DNA from: Bacillota bacterium
Lineage (GTDB): Bacteria > Bacillota > Clostridia > Oscillospirales > Oscillospiraceae
Length of the DNA stretch: 5,873 nt
NCBI GenBank assembly: GCA_023406225.1
Contig: JAEXWS010000159.1
Span: 1-5,873 of the forward strand
Direction: 5' to 3'
This document shows, piece after piece, positions 1 to 5,584 of the stretch (within the stretch, counting starts at the first letter, position 1; each line of letters starts with the position of its first letter). The notes below the pieces were generated by a model that had not been told where the DNA came from, made no database searches, and saw only the letters and a program-made list of their open reading frames with translations. The position numbers and the translations under genes were made by a program.

Positions 1-64
1 GGGTGGACGCCGCCAGAAGAAAAAAGAACGGGTGACCGGCTGAGGAATCAAGAGGGAGGGACCA

Positions 65-1105
65 ATGGAGGGAAAGACTTATCCGCGGGACTATGCGGAG
101 CTTCAAAAGCTGGTGGACCAGCGGCTGCGGGAACTGGGGCACGCGGAGCGGATTCCCAACTGGGGAATGGTCTCCGGCGGCGCGGAGAGCGGCTCCACCT
201 GGCGGCGGAACTATGAGAGCTACCAGTCGGTGGGATTTCGCCAGCGGGTGATCCACCCGGACGCCGGGGTGGACCTGCGGGCGGAGATGTGCGGCAGGGC
301 GCTTGCGATGCCGGTGGCTGCGGCGCCCATGGCGGTGGCGGTGAATCTGGCCCACGAAAACGCATTTTTGGAGATCGCGGCGGCATGCGGACAGGAAGGG
401 ATCGCCGCGGGGCTGGGCTTTCCCTCCGGCGGGATCCGTGGAGGGGACATGGTTTCCGCCTGCCCGAACAGCTTTCGTATTGTGAAGCCCCATCGGAACG
501 AGACCCTGCTGGTGGAGGAACTGCGCCGCGGCGAGGCGGAGGGCTGCTTTGCGGTGGGAATCGACGTGGACGCCGTCTGCGGCCTGAAAACGGGAGACGA
601 TGCCGGACATTTCGGTGAGATCGCAAAGCTCTACAGCATGGACATGCTGAAGGAGATCCGGACATGCGTGAAGGTGCCCTTTATCATCAAGGGCGTCATG
701 AGCGCCGCCGATGCCGCGGCCGCCCGGAAAGCGGGCGCGGACGCCCTGGTGGTCTCCACCCACGCCGGATACGGATTGGACTGCGCTTTGAGCCCGCTGG
801 AGGTCCTGGGCGAGATCCGCAGTGCGGTCGGGGAAGAGATGGAGCTCTATGTGGATTCCGGGATCCGCCGCGGAACTGACGTTTTGAAGGCGCTGGCGCT
901 GGGCGCGGACGGCGTTTTTGTGGGCCGGCTGATGATTTGGGGGCTTTTGCTGGGCGGCGCGGACGGCGTGCGCTGGATGCTGCGGCTGCTGCGGGAGGAA
1001 ATGACGCGGACCATGCAGCTAATCGGCGTATCTGATTGGAGCGGGCTGGACCGCTCCTGCCTGGTTCCGCTGAACGCTATGGGCAGGGAGATTTTGCGGC
1101 GCTGA
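65..1105 (+). CDS. Divergent FMN-dependent alpha-hydroxy-acid dehydrogenase family protein
   Basis: 346-residue cytosolic TIM-barrel flavoprotein of the lactate/glycolate oxidase superfamily, with no signal peptide or membrane segment. The C-terminal half is diagnostic: FIIKG at 206-210 (K209 matches the FMN-contacting lysine), VVSTHAGYGLD at 229-239 (H233 is the catalytic-base position), DSGIRRGTDVLKALALGADGVFVGR at 264-288 in two phosphate-binding segments, and a helical tail. The N-terminal SGGAESGSTWRRN (37-49) matches the family's SGGAxDExTLRRN entry. Several substrate residues differ: the arginine three residues after the histidine is Tyr236, and the first active-site tyrosine aligns with Met35. 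A true L-lactate oxidase is therefore doubtful. From memory, a clostridial branch with a similarly altered histidine loop exists and is annotated only generically. The ATG follows GAGGGAGGG at 52-60 with good spacing. It is the first gene of a tight operon, 18 bases before the regulator. Family assignment is firm; the reaction is unknown. Confidence 0.9.
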   Translation: MEGKTYPRDYAELQKLVDQRLRELGHAERIPNWGMVSGGAESGSTWRRNYESYQSVGFRQRVIHPDAGVDLRAEMCGRALAMPVAAAPMAVAVNLAHENAFLEIAAACGQEGIAAGLGFPSGGIRGGDMVSACPNSFRIVKPHRNETLLVEELRRGEAEGCFAVGIDVDAVCGLKTGDDAGHFGEIAKLYSMDMLKEIRTCVKVPFIIKGVMSAADAAAARKAGADALVVSTHAGYGLDCALSPLEVLGEIRSAVGEEMELYVDSGIRRGTDVLKALALGADGVFVGRLMIWGLLLGGADGVRWMLRLLREEMTRTMQLIGVSDWSGLDRSCLVPLNAMGREILRR

Positions 1106-1123
1106 CGCGATGGAGTAAAATAA

Positions 1124-1819
1124 ATGGATGATACGCAAAAAACCCTTCCACAGAAAACGGCGGATAAGGTGATCAGCTTTATTGTGGAAAAGGGCTTGAA
1201 GCCGGGTGAAAAGCTGCCGACGGAGAAGGAATTGGCCGGTTTGATGTGCGTGAGCCGGAGCGTGGTGCGCGAGGCGCTCAGCATTCTGGCAACCATGCAT
1301 ATCATCCGCCTGGTCCAAGGCAGCGGGATCTATATCGAATCCCCTGAAAACGCGGTGATGCTGGACTCCTATCAGGCGTATATGCGCCTGGGCTATGCCA
1401 GTATCGACGAGATGTATGAGCTTCGGATCCGGCTGGAGGCCGACGCGGCGGCTTTAACGGCAAAGCGTATCACACAGCCCGGCATTTATGAGCTGGAGCT
1501 GTGCATGGAGGAGGGGAAGCAGGCGATATTTGACGAGCGGAGCTTCTTTGAGATCGACGACCGCTTTCACCGCATCGTGTCCGAATACTGCCAGAACCGG
1601 CTGCTGACCATGAATCTGCGCAGTATTTCGGAGATCGTGACGCAGTACCGCAGCATAACCATTCAATACCTGGAGATCCGAAAGACCGCGTATGAATATC
1701 ACCGGAAGCTCTACGAGGCCATCCGGGATCATGACGCCGCCCTGGCCAGGATGTATATGGACGAGCATCTGACCGAGGTGAAGCGGGCGGCGGATTTTTA
1801 CAATCTGTTTCGTGGCTGA
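1124..1819 (+). CDS. FadR-subfamily GntR transcriptional regulator (FCD domain)
   Basis: 231-residue DNA-binding regulator. The winged helix-turn-helix occupies about residues 8-73, with the GntR signature LKPGEKLPTEKELAGLMCVS (25-44), the recognition helix SRSVVREALSIL (44-55) and the wing VQGSGIYI (64-71). An all-helical FCD ligand domain spans about 95-222. The four usual metal ligands of the FCD pocket appear intact: D145 and H149 in DDRFH, H193 in EYHRKLYEAI, and H215 in MDEHL. Such proteins generally bind a carboxylate through the metal, which fits a locus with a carboxylate transporter. The start is supported by GGAG at 1112-1115, eight bases upstream. It lies 18 bases after the FMN gene and 14 before the transporter gene, so it is co-transcribed and perhaps autoregulated. 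The ligand is unknown. The palindrome at 3753-3772 is a possible target, though its half-site spacing is not typical of the subfamily. Confidence 0.93.
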   Translation: MDDTQKTLPQKTADKVISFIVEKGLKPGEKLPTEKELAGLMCVSRSVVREALSILATMHIIRLVQGSGIYIESPENAVMLDSYQAYMRLGYASIDEMYELRIRLEADAAALTAKRITQPGIYELELCMEEGKQAIFDERSFFEIDDRFHRIVSEYCQNRLLTMNLRSISEIVTQYRSITIQYLEIRKTAYEYHRKLYEAIRDHDAALARMYMDEHLTEVKRAADFYNLFRG

Positions 1820-1833
1820 GAAGGGAAGCGGGC

Positions 1834-2739
1834 ATGGGGACAAAGACCGGAAGCTTATGGGGGCTTGGGCTGGCGTCGTTTGGATTTGGCGCTGGAAGCG
1901 CGGTCCTGAAATTGATGCTCCGCGATTTCCCGGATTTACAGTCCATCGCGCTGGTCCAGATGCGTCTGCTGCTTAGCGGGATCTGCCTGCTGGCGCTGGG
2001 ATGCTGGCAGCAAAGGAAATTGCCGGCCATAAGAGGAAAAGATGGTTTGCGCTTTGCGGCGCTGGGCATTTTCGGAATTTTTGTGGTGCAGTTTTTTTTG
2101 ATGTACGCTGTGAGCAGGATTTATGTGGGACTGGCCACCTTCACCCAGGCGACGGCCACGCTGATGCTCTGCGCCTATTCAGCCGTTGTGCTGAAGGAGC
2201 GGATGACCCTGTGGAGGAGCGCGGCCCTTTTGATGGGCTTTTTGGGCCTTGCGGCGATCCTGTGGTCCCCGGAGCTGCTGCGGCGTGAAAATTTATTGGA
2301 CCTGGGCATTCTGGCGGCGCTGCTCTCCGCGGTCGGAAAGTGCTTTTATATCCTGTACGGCAGAAAGCTGCAAAGGCGCTGTAACAGCATGGTCATGATC
2401 GGCTGTGCCATGCTGTTCGGCGCGGCGTTCGCATCGGTCTTTGCAGGGCCTTTTCCCTTGGCGCAGTATGGCTGGGACCTGCGGCTGCTGGGATATCTCG
2501 CCGTCTATGTCGTGCTTTGCACGGCGCTGCCCTTTGCGCTGTATTTTGAGGGCTTGAAGCGCGTGCCGGTGTCCGTGGCGGGGATCACGAATATCATCGA
2601 GCCGGTGGGCGGAACGGCGCTGGCCTTTCTTTGGACGGGGGAGGCGCTGAAACCGCTTCAGCTGTGCGGCGGGGCGCTGATCCTCACAGGGGTCCTCTTG
2701 GCCCAGGCGGAGATCGTTTGGAGAGAAAAAAGGAGGTAA
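1834..2739 (+). CDS. EamA/DMT-family membrane transporter
   Basis: 301-residue integral membrane protein with about ten hydrophobic segments, arranged as two EamA repeats (roughly 7-142 and 155-292), the normal size for a drug/metabolite transporter. The end of repeat 1 has YSAVVLKERMTLWRSAALLMGFLGLAAIL spread over 115-143. The end of repeat 2 has the family signature EPVGGTALAFLWTGEAL (256-272), followed by a helix rich in Gly and Leu. The tail WREKRR is positively charged, as expected for a cytoplasmic end. Family members mostly export amino acids or other small metabolites; the substrate here cannot be told. The start follows GAGAAGGGA at 1818-1826, which overlaps the regulator's stop. The next gene's Shine-Dalgarno overlaps this gene's own stop codon, so translation is probably coupled. 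An eight-T run at 2092-2099 inside the gene encodes Phe-Phe-Leu and leaves the frame intact. Confidence 0.92.
   Translation: MGTKTGSLWGLGLASFGFGAGSAVLKLMLRDFPDLQSIALVQMRLLLSGICLLALGCWQQRKLPAIRGKDGLRFAALGIFGIFVVQFFLMYAVSRIYVGLATFTQATATLMLCAYSAVVLKERMTLWRSAALLMGFLGLAAILWSPELLRRENLLDLGILAALLSAVGKCFYILYGRKLQRRCNSMVMIGCAMLFGAAFASVFAGPFPLAQYGWDLRLLGYLAVYVVLCTALPFALYFEGLKRVPVSVAGITNIIEPVGGTALAFLWTGEALKPLQLCGGALILTGVLLAQAEIVWREKRR
2731..2737 (+). promoter_or_regulatory. Shine-Dalgarno AGGAGGT overlapping the transporter stop codon
   Basis: A full-consensus ribosome binding site whose last T is the first base of the transporter's TAA stop. The dehydrogenase ATG begins one base after that stop. A ribosome terminating on the transporter would sit directly on this site, suggesting coupled and strong translation of the dehydrogenase. 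It fixes the start at 2741. Confidence 0.85.
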
Positions 2740-2740
2740 C

Positions 2741-3502
2741 ATGAGAAATTTGCTGGATTTGAGCGGGAAAAAGGCGCTGGTGACAGGCGGGAGCAGAGGG
2801 ATCGGGAACTGCTTGGCGCAGGGACTGCACGACGCAGGAGCGGAGGTCGTGATCTTTTACCGGAACACCTGCGCCGACGGGCTTGCGGAAAAAATGGGAG
2901 CGGGCGGTCCGCCGGTACACGCGGTCCAATGCGACGTGTCGGACCGGGACGCGCTGCAAGCCGGGGTCCAGGCGGCGGCTGACGCGCTGGGCGGGCGGAT
3001 CGACATTCTGGTTAATGCGGCGGGGATCAACCGGCGGTTTTCCCTGGAAGAATTTCCGGTGGAGGACTGGGAGGCCGTCATCGATACGAACTTGAACGCG
3101 GCGGTATACTGCACCCAGATGGTTGGAAAGCTCATGCTGGCGCAGGGATACGGCCGGGTGATCAATTTGGCGTCTCTGAACAGCTTTGTGGCGGGAAAGA
3201 GAGTGGGGGCCTATGTGGCCTCCAAGGGCGGCGTGGCGCAGATCACAAAGGCGTTTGCCAACGAGTGGGGAGGGCGCGGCGTCCATGTCAACGCGATCGC
3301 GCCAGGTTACATCAAAACGGATATGACGGTGGCGCTTCAGGAAAATGAGGCCGCGTACCGAAGCATTCTGGAGCGGATCCCCCTGGGCCGGTGGGGAACG
3401 CCGGCCGATTTGGTGGCGCCGGTGCTGCTGCTGGCGTCCGACGCCTCCGACTATATCAACGGCATCGTGATGCCGATCGACGGAGGATATCTGGTGACCT
3501 GA
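2741..3502 (+). CDS. KduD-like short-chain dehydrogenase/reductase (classical SDR)
   Basis: 253-residue cytosolic Rossmann oxidoreductase of normal SDR length. Visible motifs in order: cofactor loop TGGSRGIG (15-22), CDVSD (64-68), NAAG (92-95), structural Asn117 in DTNLN, catalytic S145, Y158 and K162 (YxxxK within AYVASKGG), and the NAIAPGYIKTDM loop (184-195). The closing stretch RIPLGRWGTPADL, then LASDASDYINGIVMPIDGGYLV (212-252), strongly resembles KduD and 2-deoxy-D-gluconate 3-dehydrogenases, which oxidise or reduce keto sugar acids. The end of the second beta strand reads FYRN (39-42) with no acidic residue, and Arg19 sits in the glycine motif, so NADP(H) preference is my inference. 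It is the last gene of its operon and is followed by a terminator. Substrate assignment from KduD resemblance alone is weak, because this subfamily is often used for other hydroxy acids and sugars. Confidence 0.93.
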   Translation: MRNLLDLSGKKALVTGGSRGIGNCLAQGLHDAGAEVVIFYRNTCADGLAEKMGAGGPPVHAVQCDVSDRDALQAGVQAAADALGGRIDILVNAAGINRRFSLEEFPVEDWEAVIDTNLNAAVYCTQMVGKLMLAQGYGRVINLASLNSFVAGKRVGAYVASKGGVAQITKAFANEWGGRGVHVNAIAPGYIKTDMTVALQENEAAYRSILERIPLGRWGTPADLVAPVLLLASDASDYINGIVMPIDGGYLVT

Positions 3503-3555
3503 GCGGCAAACAAGGCGGGCGGCAGCCGGGCCTGATGGCGGTCGCCATAACGGAA

Positions 3556-3590
3556 AAAAGCGGGACGGTCATTGCGACCGTCCCGCTTTT
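3556..3590 (+). terminator. Intrinsic terminator closing the dehydrogenase operon
   Basis: A perfect 15-bp stem: AAAAGCGGGACGGTC at 3556-3570 pairs with GACCGTCCCGCTTTT at 3576-3590 around the five-base loop ATTGC. It begins 53 bases after the dehydrogenase stop. On the + strand the T-tract is only four bases and is part of the stem. On the opposite strand six A residues (3554-3559) would give a six-U tail, so the element could work in both directions. Confidence 0.85.
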
Positions 3591-3752
3591 GCACAAAAGA
3601 GCCTGTCTTTGCGGGTCACGCACGCTTCTAATCCGCCCGCCTGGTTCCATCATCCCGGCAGCGGAGCCGTTCCCACCCTGTCTCTTCCATATGGAAAAGC
3701 CCGGGTTGGCTGGACCCATGGCACAGAAATAAGGTATGCCGCATTAAAAAAC

Positions 3753-3772
3753 AAAATATTGTACAATATTTT
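3753..3772. promoter_or_regulatory. Perfect 20-bp palindrome, candidate operator/promoter of the tct operon
   Basis: AAAATATTGT followed by its exact reverse complement ACAATATTTT, centred on GTAC. It lies in the only clearly AT-rich stretch of the window, 172 bases before tctC, and includes the -10-like hexamer TACAAT on both strands. A perfect inverted repeat of this length in a GC-rich genome upstream of a transporter operon suggests a dimeric repressor site. The neighbouring FadR-type regulator is the obvious candidate. However, most known FadR-subfamily operators have two or three bases between the GT and AC of the half-sites, and this one has none, so another regulator is possible. Confidence 0.5.
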
Positions 3773-3837
3773 TGCGATGGTGTGCAAAGACAAACGGACG
3801 TGCAGATAGTAAACTAAAGGAACGGTGTTGGTAAAGA

Positions 3838-3861
3838 TGCACGAAACTTTTGCGTGCAAAA
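3838..3861 (+). repeat. Inverted repeats in the tctC leader
   Basis: Two overlapping inverted repeats share this stretch. TGCACG (3838-3843) and CGTGCA (3853-3858) are separated by nine bases and could fold as an RNA hairpin. TTTTGC (3848-3853) and GCAAAA (3856-3861) flank GT, which is too small a loop for RNA but suits a protein-binding site. The end of the hairpin lies just before the purine run that could serve as the ribosome binding site for the short upstream ORF. Function is unproven. Confidence 0.35.
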
Positions 3862-3873
3862 AGGGGGTTTTTG

Positions 3874-3948
3874 ATGTTTCTTGAGCAGCAGAGCTCTGGA
3901 TCATTGGAAAAAGAAGATGAGGAGAACGAAAGGAGCAACAAACTATGA
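3874..3948 (+). CDS. Possible 24-codon upstream ORF coupled to tctC
   Basis: An ATG at 3874 opens a 24-codon frame starting MFLEQQSSGS and continuing with a Glu/Lys/Asn-rich hydrophilic stretch that ends NKL. Its TGA (3946-3948) overlaps the tctC ATG as ATGA, the classical arrangement for translational coupling. AAGGGGGT at 3861-3868 lies five bases before the start and is an imperfect but usable Shine-Dalgarno. The tctC ribosome binding site lies inside the ORF, so ribosomes translating it would cross and expose that site. The peptide resembles nothing I know. Its composition could simply reflect a purine-rich leader, so the ORF may be accidental. The overlap itself is certain; translation is inference. 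Confidence 0.3.
   Translation: MFLEQQSSGSLEKEDEENERSNKL
3930..3935 (+). promoter_or_regulatory. tctC: Ribosome binding site of tctC
   Basis: AAGGAG, nine bases before the ATG at 3945. It is preceded by another purine run, GATGAGGAG (3916-3924), which is too far away to serve this start. It supports 3945 as the beginning of the lipoprotein signal sequence. Confidence 0.8.
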
Positions 3949-4979
3949 GTAAAAAGCGGATGATGGCAATGATTTTGACATTGTGCCTGGCGCTTTCTTT
4001 GACCGCCTGCGGAGACAAGTCCGGCGGGCAGACTTCAGAAGTTCCACCCGACACCTCCGCTCCCGGCGGGGCCGAAACGCCTGTTTCCTGGCCTGACGGA
4101 GAGACGATCAATATCATCGTTCCTTACGGCGCGGGCGGCGATACGGATTTCAACGCACGCTTGATTTTTGAAAAGGTTCAGGAAAAGCTGGGAGGCAATT
4201 TCATCATCCAGAACATCACAGGCAACTCCGGCGCTGTCGGGGCGCAGGCGGCGCTTGATGCAGATCCGGATGGGAAAACGTTCCTGGTGTATCACACGGC
4301 CATGCTGATCAACCAGTCCACAGGCCTGACGCCGTTTGGCTATCAGGATTTCGACATGGTGTGCATCGCCGCCAACAAGGATAACGGATGCTTCTTCATG
4401 CGCGGCGACAACAAATACGGCATCAAGGATTACAACGACCTGAAGGAATACACCCAGGCCCATCCCGGCGAGCTGACCATCACCTATCAAGCCGGCGGCA
4501 CGTCCCATCTGGGGACGATGCTGATGGTGGATTCGGGCATCGACTGTACGATGGTGGATATCGGAGGAAAGAGCGAGCAGCTGGCCGCCCTGCTGGGCAA
4601 CCAGGTCGACGTCGCCGGTTTGACCTACGCCGCGGCAAAGGAATACGTGGACAGCGGAGAGTTCATTACCATTGGCTATTTTGGACCGGAAAATCCCCTG
4701 GTTGACAAGGAGAAGTATCCGACTCTGCTCAGCTACGGCCTGTATGACGACTGGGCGATGAACTACAGCGTGTTTGCCCCCAAGGGCACGGATCCCGCGA
4801 TCATCAAAATCTTGTCTGACACGATCGGCGACATCGTCGCCAACGATGAGGATTATGCCGCCCGGATCGCTGAGGCCTATTATCAGGTCCCTACTTATTA
4901 TGACTCTGAGGAAGCTGTAAAAATCTACGGCGAGCAGATGGAAATGCTGCAGCCCTATGTTGAGGCTCTTAAGGGCTAA
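3945..4979 (+). CDS. tctC: Tripartite tricarboxylate transporter substrate-binding lipoprotein (TctC/Bug family)
   Basis: 344-residue extracytoplasmic solute receptor of the TTT system. Residues 1-22 form a lipoprotein signal: KKR, a hydrophobic core, and lipobox LTAC with the lipidated Cys22. This is followed by a flexible Gly/Ser/Pro/Thr linker to about residue 48. The mature domain has the Bug signatures: INIIVPYGAGGDTDFNAR (55-72), where the GGxTD loop normally contacts the ligand carboxylate, then NITGNSGAVGAQAAL (90-104) and YQAGGTSHLG (181-190). Length is normal once the linker is counted. Lipid anchoring rather than a free periplasmic form fits a monoderm cell. Known family ligands include citrate, other dicarboxylates, aspartate and aromatic acids; the ligand cannot be chosen here. 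It has its own leader region upstream and a terminator-like hairpin directly after the stop, which would favour a surplus of this subunit over TctB and TctA. Confidence 0.95.
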   Translation: MSKKRMMAMILTLCLALSLTACGDKSGGQTSEVPPDTSAPGGAETPVSWPDGETINIIVPYGAGGDTDFNARLIFEKVQEKLGGNFIIQNITGNSGAVGAQAALDADPDGKTFLVYHTAMLINQSTGLTPFGYQDFDMVCIAANKDNGCFFMRGDNKYGIKDYNDLKEYTQAHPGELTITYQAGGTSHLGTMLMVDSGIDCTMVDIGGKSEQLAALLGNQVDVAGLTYAAAKEYVDSGEFITIGYFGPENPLVDKEKYPTLLSYGLYDDWAMNYSVFAPKGTDPAIIKILSDTIGDIVANDEDYAARIAEAYYQVPTYYDSEEAVKIYGEQMEMLQPYVEALKG

Positions 4980-4995
4980 TTGATCATAGTCACCG

Positions 4996-5031
4996 AAAAA
5001 GAGCCCCTGTGTGTGCGCAGGGGCTCTTTTT
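4996..5031 (+). terminator. Intercistronic terminator/attenuator between tctC and tctB
   Basis: A perfect 14-bp stem: AAAAAGAGCCCCTG (4996-5009) pairs with CAGGGGCTCTTTTT (5018-5031) around an eight-base loop, ending in five T. It starts 17 bases after the tctC stop and finishes 32 bases before the tctB start. By structure it is a standard intrinsic terminator, yet it lies inside a conserved three-gene transporter unit. The likely role is partial termination, or protection of the tctC message 3' end, giving more binding protein than membrane subunits. Confidence 0.85.
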
Positions 5032-5054
5032 GTAAAAAATACGGATGGGATAAT

Positions 5055-5060
5055 GGTGAG
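5055..5060 (+). promoter_or_regulatory. tctB: Ribosome binding site deciding the tctB start
   Basis: GGTGAG lies three bases before the ATG at 5064, a slightly short spacing. It supports this start rather than the in-frame TTG at 4980, which touches the tctC stop and would require translating through the terminator hairpin into a hydrophilic stretch unlike any TctB N-terminus. Confidence 0.6.
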
Positions 5061-5063
5061 AAT

Positions 5064-5570
5064 ATGAACTCGTTGAGATCAAAACACAAGGCGAATTTGA
5101 TTTGCGGCCTGATTTTCCTTGGGCTGTCCATCGGCGTTGCGCTCTACGCCCCCAGCATTCATGTGGGAAGCATGAATTTTGGCGCTATGAATGCGCGGAC
5201 CTTTCCGCTGATCTGCGCCGCCGCCATGGCGCTTTTGAGCTGCTGCCTGATTTGGCAGAGCATCCAGGGGCTGAAGAAAGCCCCCGCGCCAACGGAGGAA
5301 GAGCTGGCGGCGGAAAAGGCCGACCGGAAGCGGTTGGTGCATGTGCTGGCCGCGGTGGTCCTGGTGGCGCTCTATATCTTTCTGCTGAAGTCCGTGGGCT
5401 ATCTGATCGTGACGCCGATCTTCTTGTTTTTGCTGATCATGCTGATCACGCCGAAATCTGTGTGCAGACCCATAAAGTTCGGGATCGTCTCCATTGCGGT
5501 CTCCGTGGTGATCTACCTCATCTTTCGGTATGCTTTTTCCGTACAGCTTCCCATGGGCATCCTCGGATAG
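5064..5570 (+). CDS. tctB: Tripartite tricarboxylate transporter small membrane subunit (TctB)
   Basis: 168-residue membrane protein, the usual TctB size. Hydrophobic segments lie at about 10-29, 46-67, 91-108, 111-129 and 137-156; the third and fourth are nearly continuous. The family landmark is the first-loop sequence MNARTFPLICAAAMALLSC (42-60), equivalent to the GPxxFP segment of TctB, followed by a charged cytoplasmic linker rich in Glu, Lys and Ala (72-90). The end, YAFSVQLPMGIL (156-167), matches the typical short C-terminal tail. TctB pairs with the large subunit TctA to couple solute uptake to an ion gradient, with TctC delivering the ligand. A frame reaching back to a TTG at 4980 exists, but the ATG at 5064 is preferred because of GGTGAG just before it and because the terminator hairpin lies in the extension. 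It is followed after 14 bases by tctA. Confidence 0.9.
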   Translation: MNSLRSKHKANLICGLIFLGLSIGVALYAPSIHVGSMNFGAMNARTFPLICAAAMALLSCCLIWQSIQGLKKAPAPTEEELAAEKADRKRLVHVLAAVVLVALYIFLLKSVGYLIVTPIFLFLLIMLITPKSVCRPIKFGIVSIAVSVVIYLIFRYAFSVQLPMGILG

Positions 5571-5584
5571 GAGAGTGAGAGAAT

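Larger units (their letters stand above)
3503..3944. other. 442-base intergenic region between the two operons
   Basis: From left to right it holds a short GC-rich spacer, a strong hairpin terminator (3556-3590), about 130 GC-rich bases in which I recognise nothing beyond a 12-bp palindrome TTCCATATGGAA (3685-3696), and an AT-rich block at about 3725-3773 centred on a 20-bp palindrome. After that come about 170 bases that probably form the tctC leader, with inverted repeats and a candidate short upstream ORF. The AT-rich block is the likely promoter zone for tctC. TACAAT at 3762-3767 is a fair -10 hexamer, but I find no convincing -35 at the proper distance, so no promoter is called precisely. 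I see no tRNA or T-box signature. Confidence 0.6.

Noticed and set aside
1..43. Possible C-terminal tail of an upstream gene: a frame ending at 33-35 (..RRKKNG) or at 41-43 (..KKKERVTG).
   Set aside because: Both frames are too short to choose between and carry no recognisable motif; either could be the end of a preceding gene or chance.
48..665. Long open frame on the minus strand opposite the FMN gene (about 205 codons).
   Set aside because: Its product is low-complexity Pro/Arg/Ser, typical of antisense frames in GC-rich coding DNA; the + strand frame has full family motifs.
2092..2099. Eight-T homopolymer in the DMT gene as a possible phase-variable or frameshift site.
   Set aside because: The frame is intact on both sides, a single run of this length is not strong evidence, and it encodes membrane-helix residues.
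3703..3717. GGGT-N7-ACCC near TGGAC, reminiscent of a T-box core.
   Set aside because: The conserved T-box sequence and the required downstream antiterminator/terminator arrangement are absent.
3609..3809. 66-codon + strand frame in the intergenic region.
   Set aside because: No convincing ribosome binding site, it runs through the palindrome and promoter-like AT island, and it has no recognisable domain.
3650..4117. Minus-strand frame of about 155 codons spanning the leader and the tctC signal region.
   Set aside because: It overlaps the lipoprotein gene, shows no family motif and looks like a shadow of the tctC reading frame.
4980..5063. In-frame N-terminal extension of tctB from TTG at 4980.
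   Set aside because: It would translate through the terminator hairpin, adds a hydrophilic stretch unlike TctB proteins, and its Shine-Dalgarno support is poorer than that of ATG 5064.
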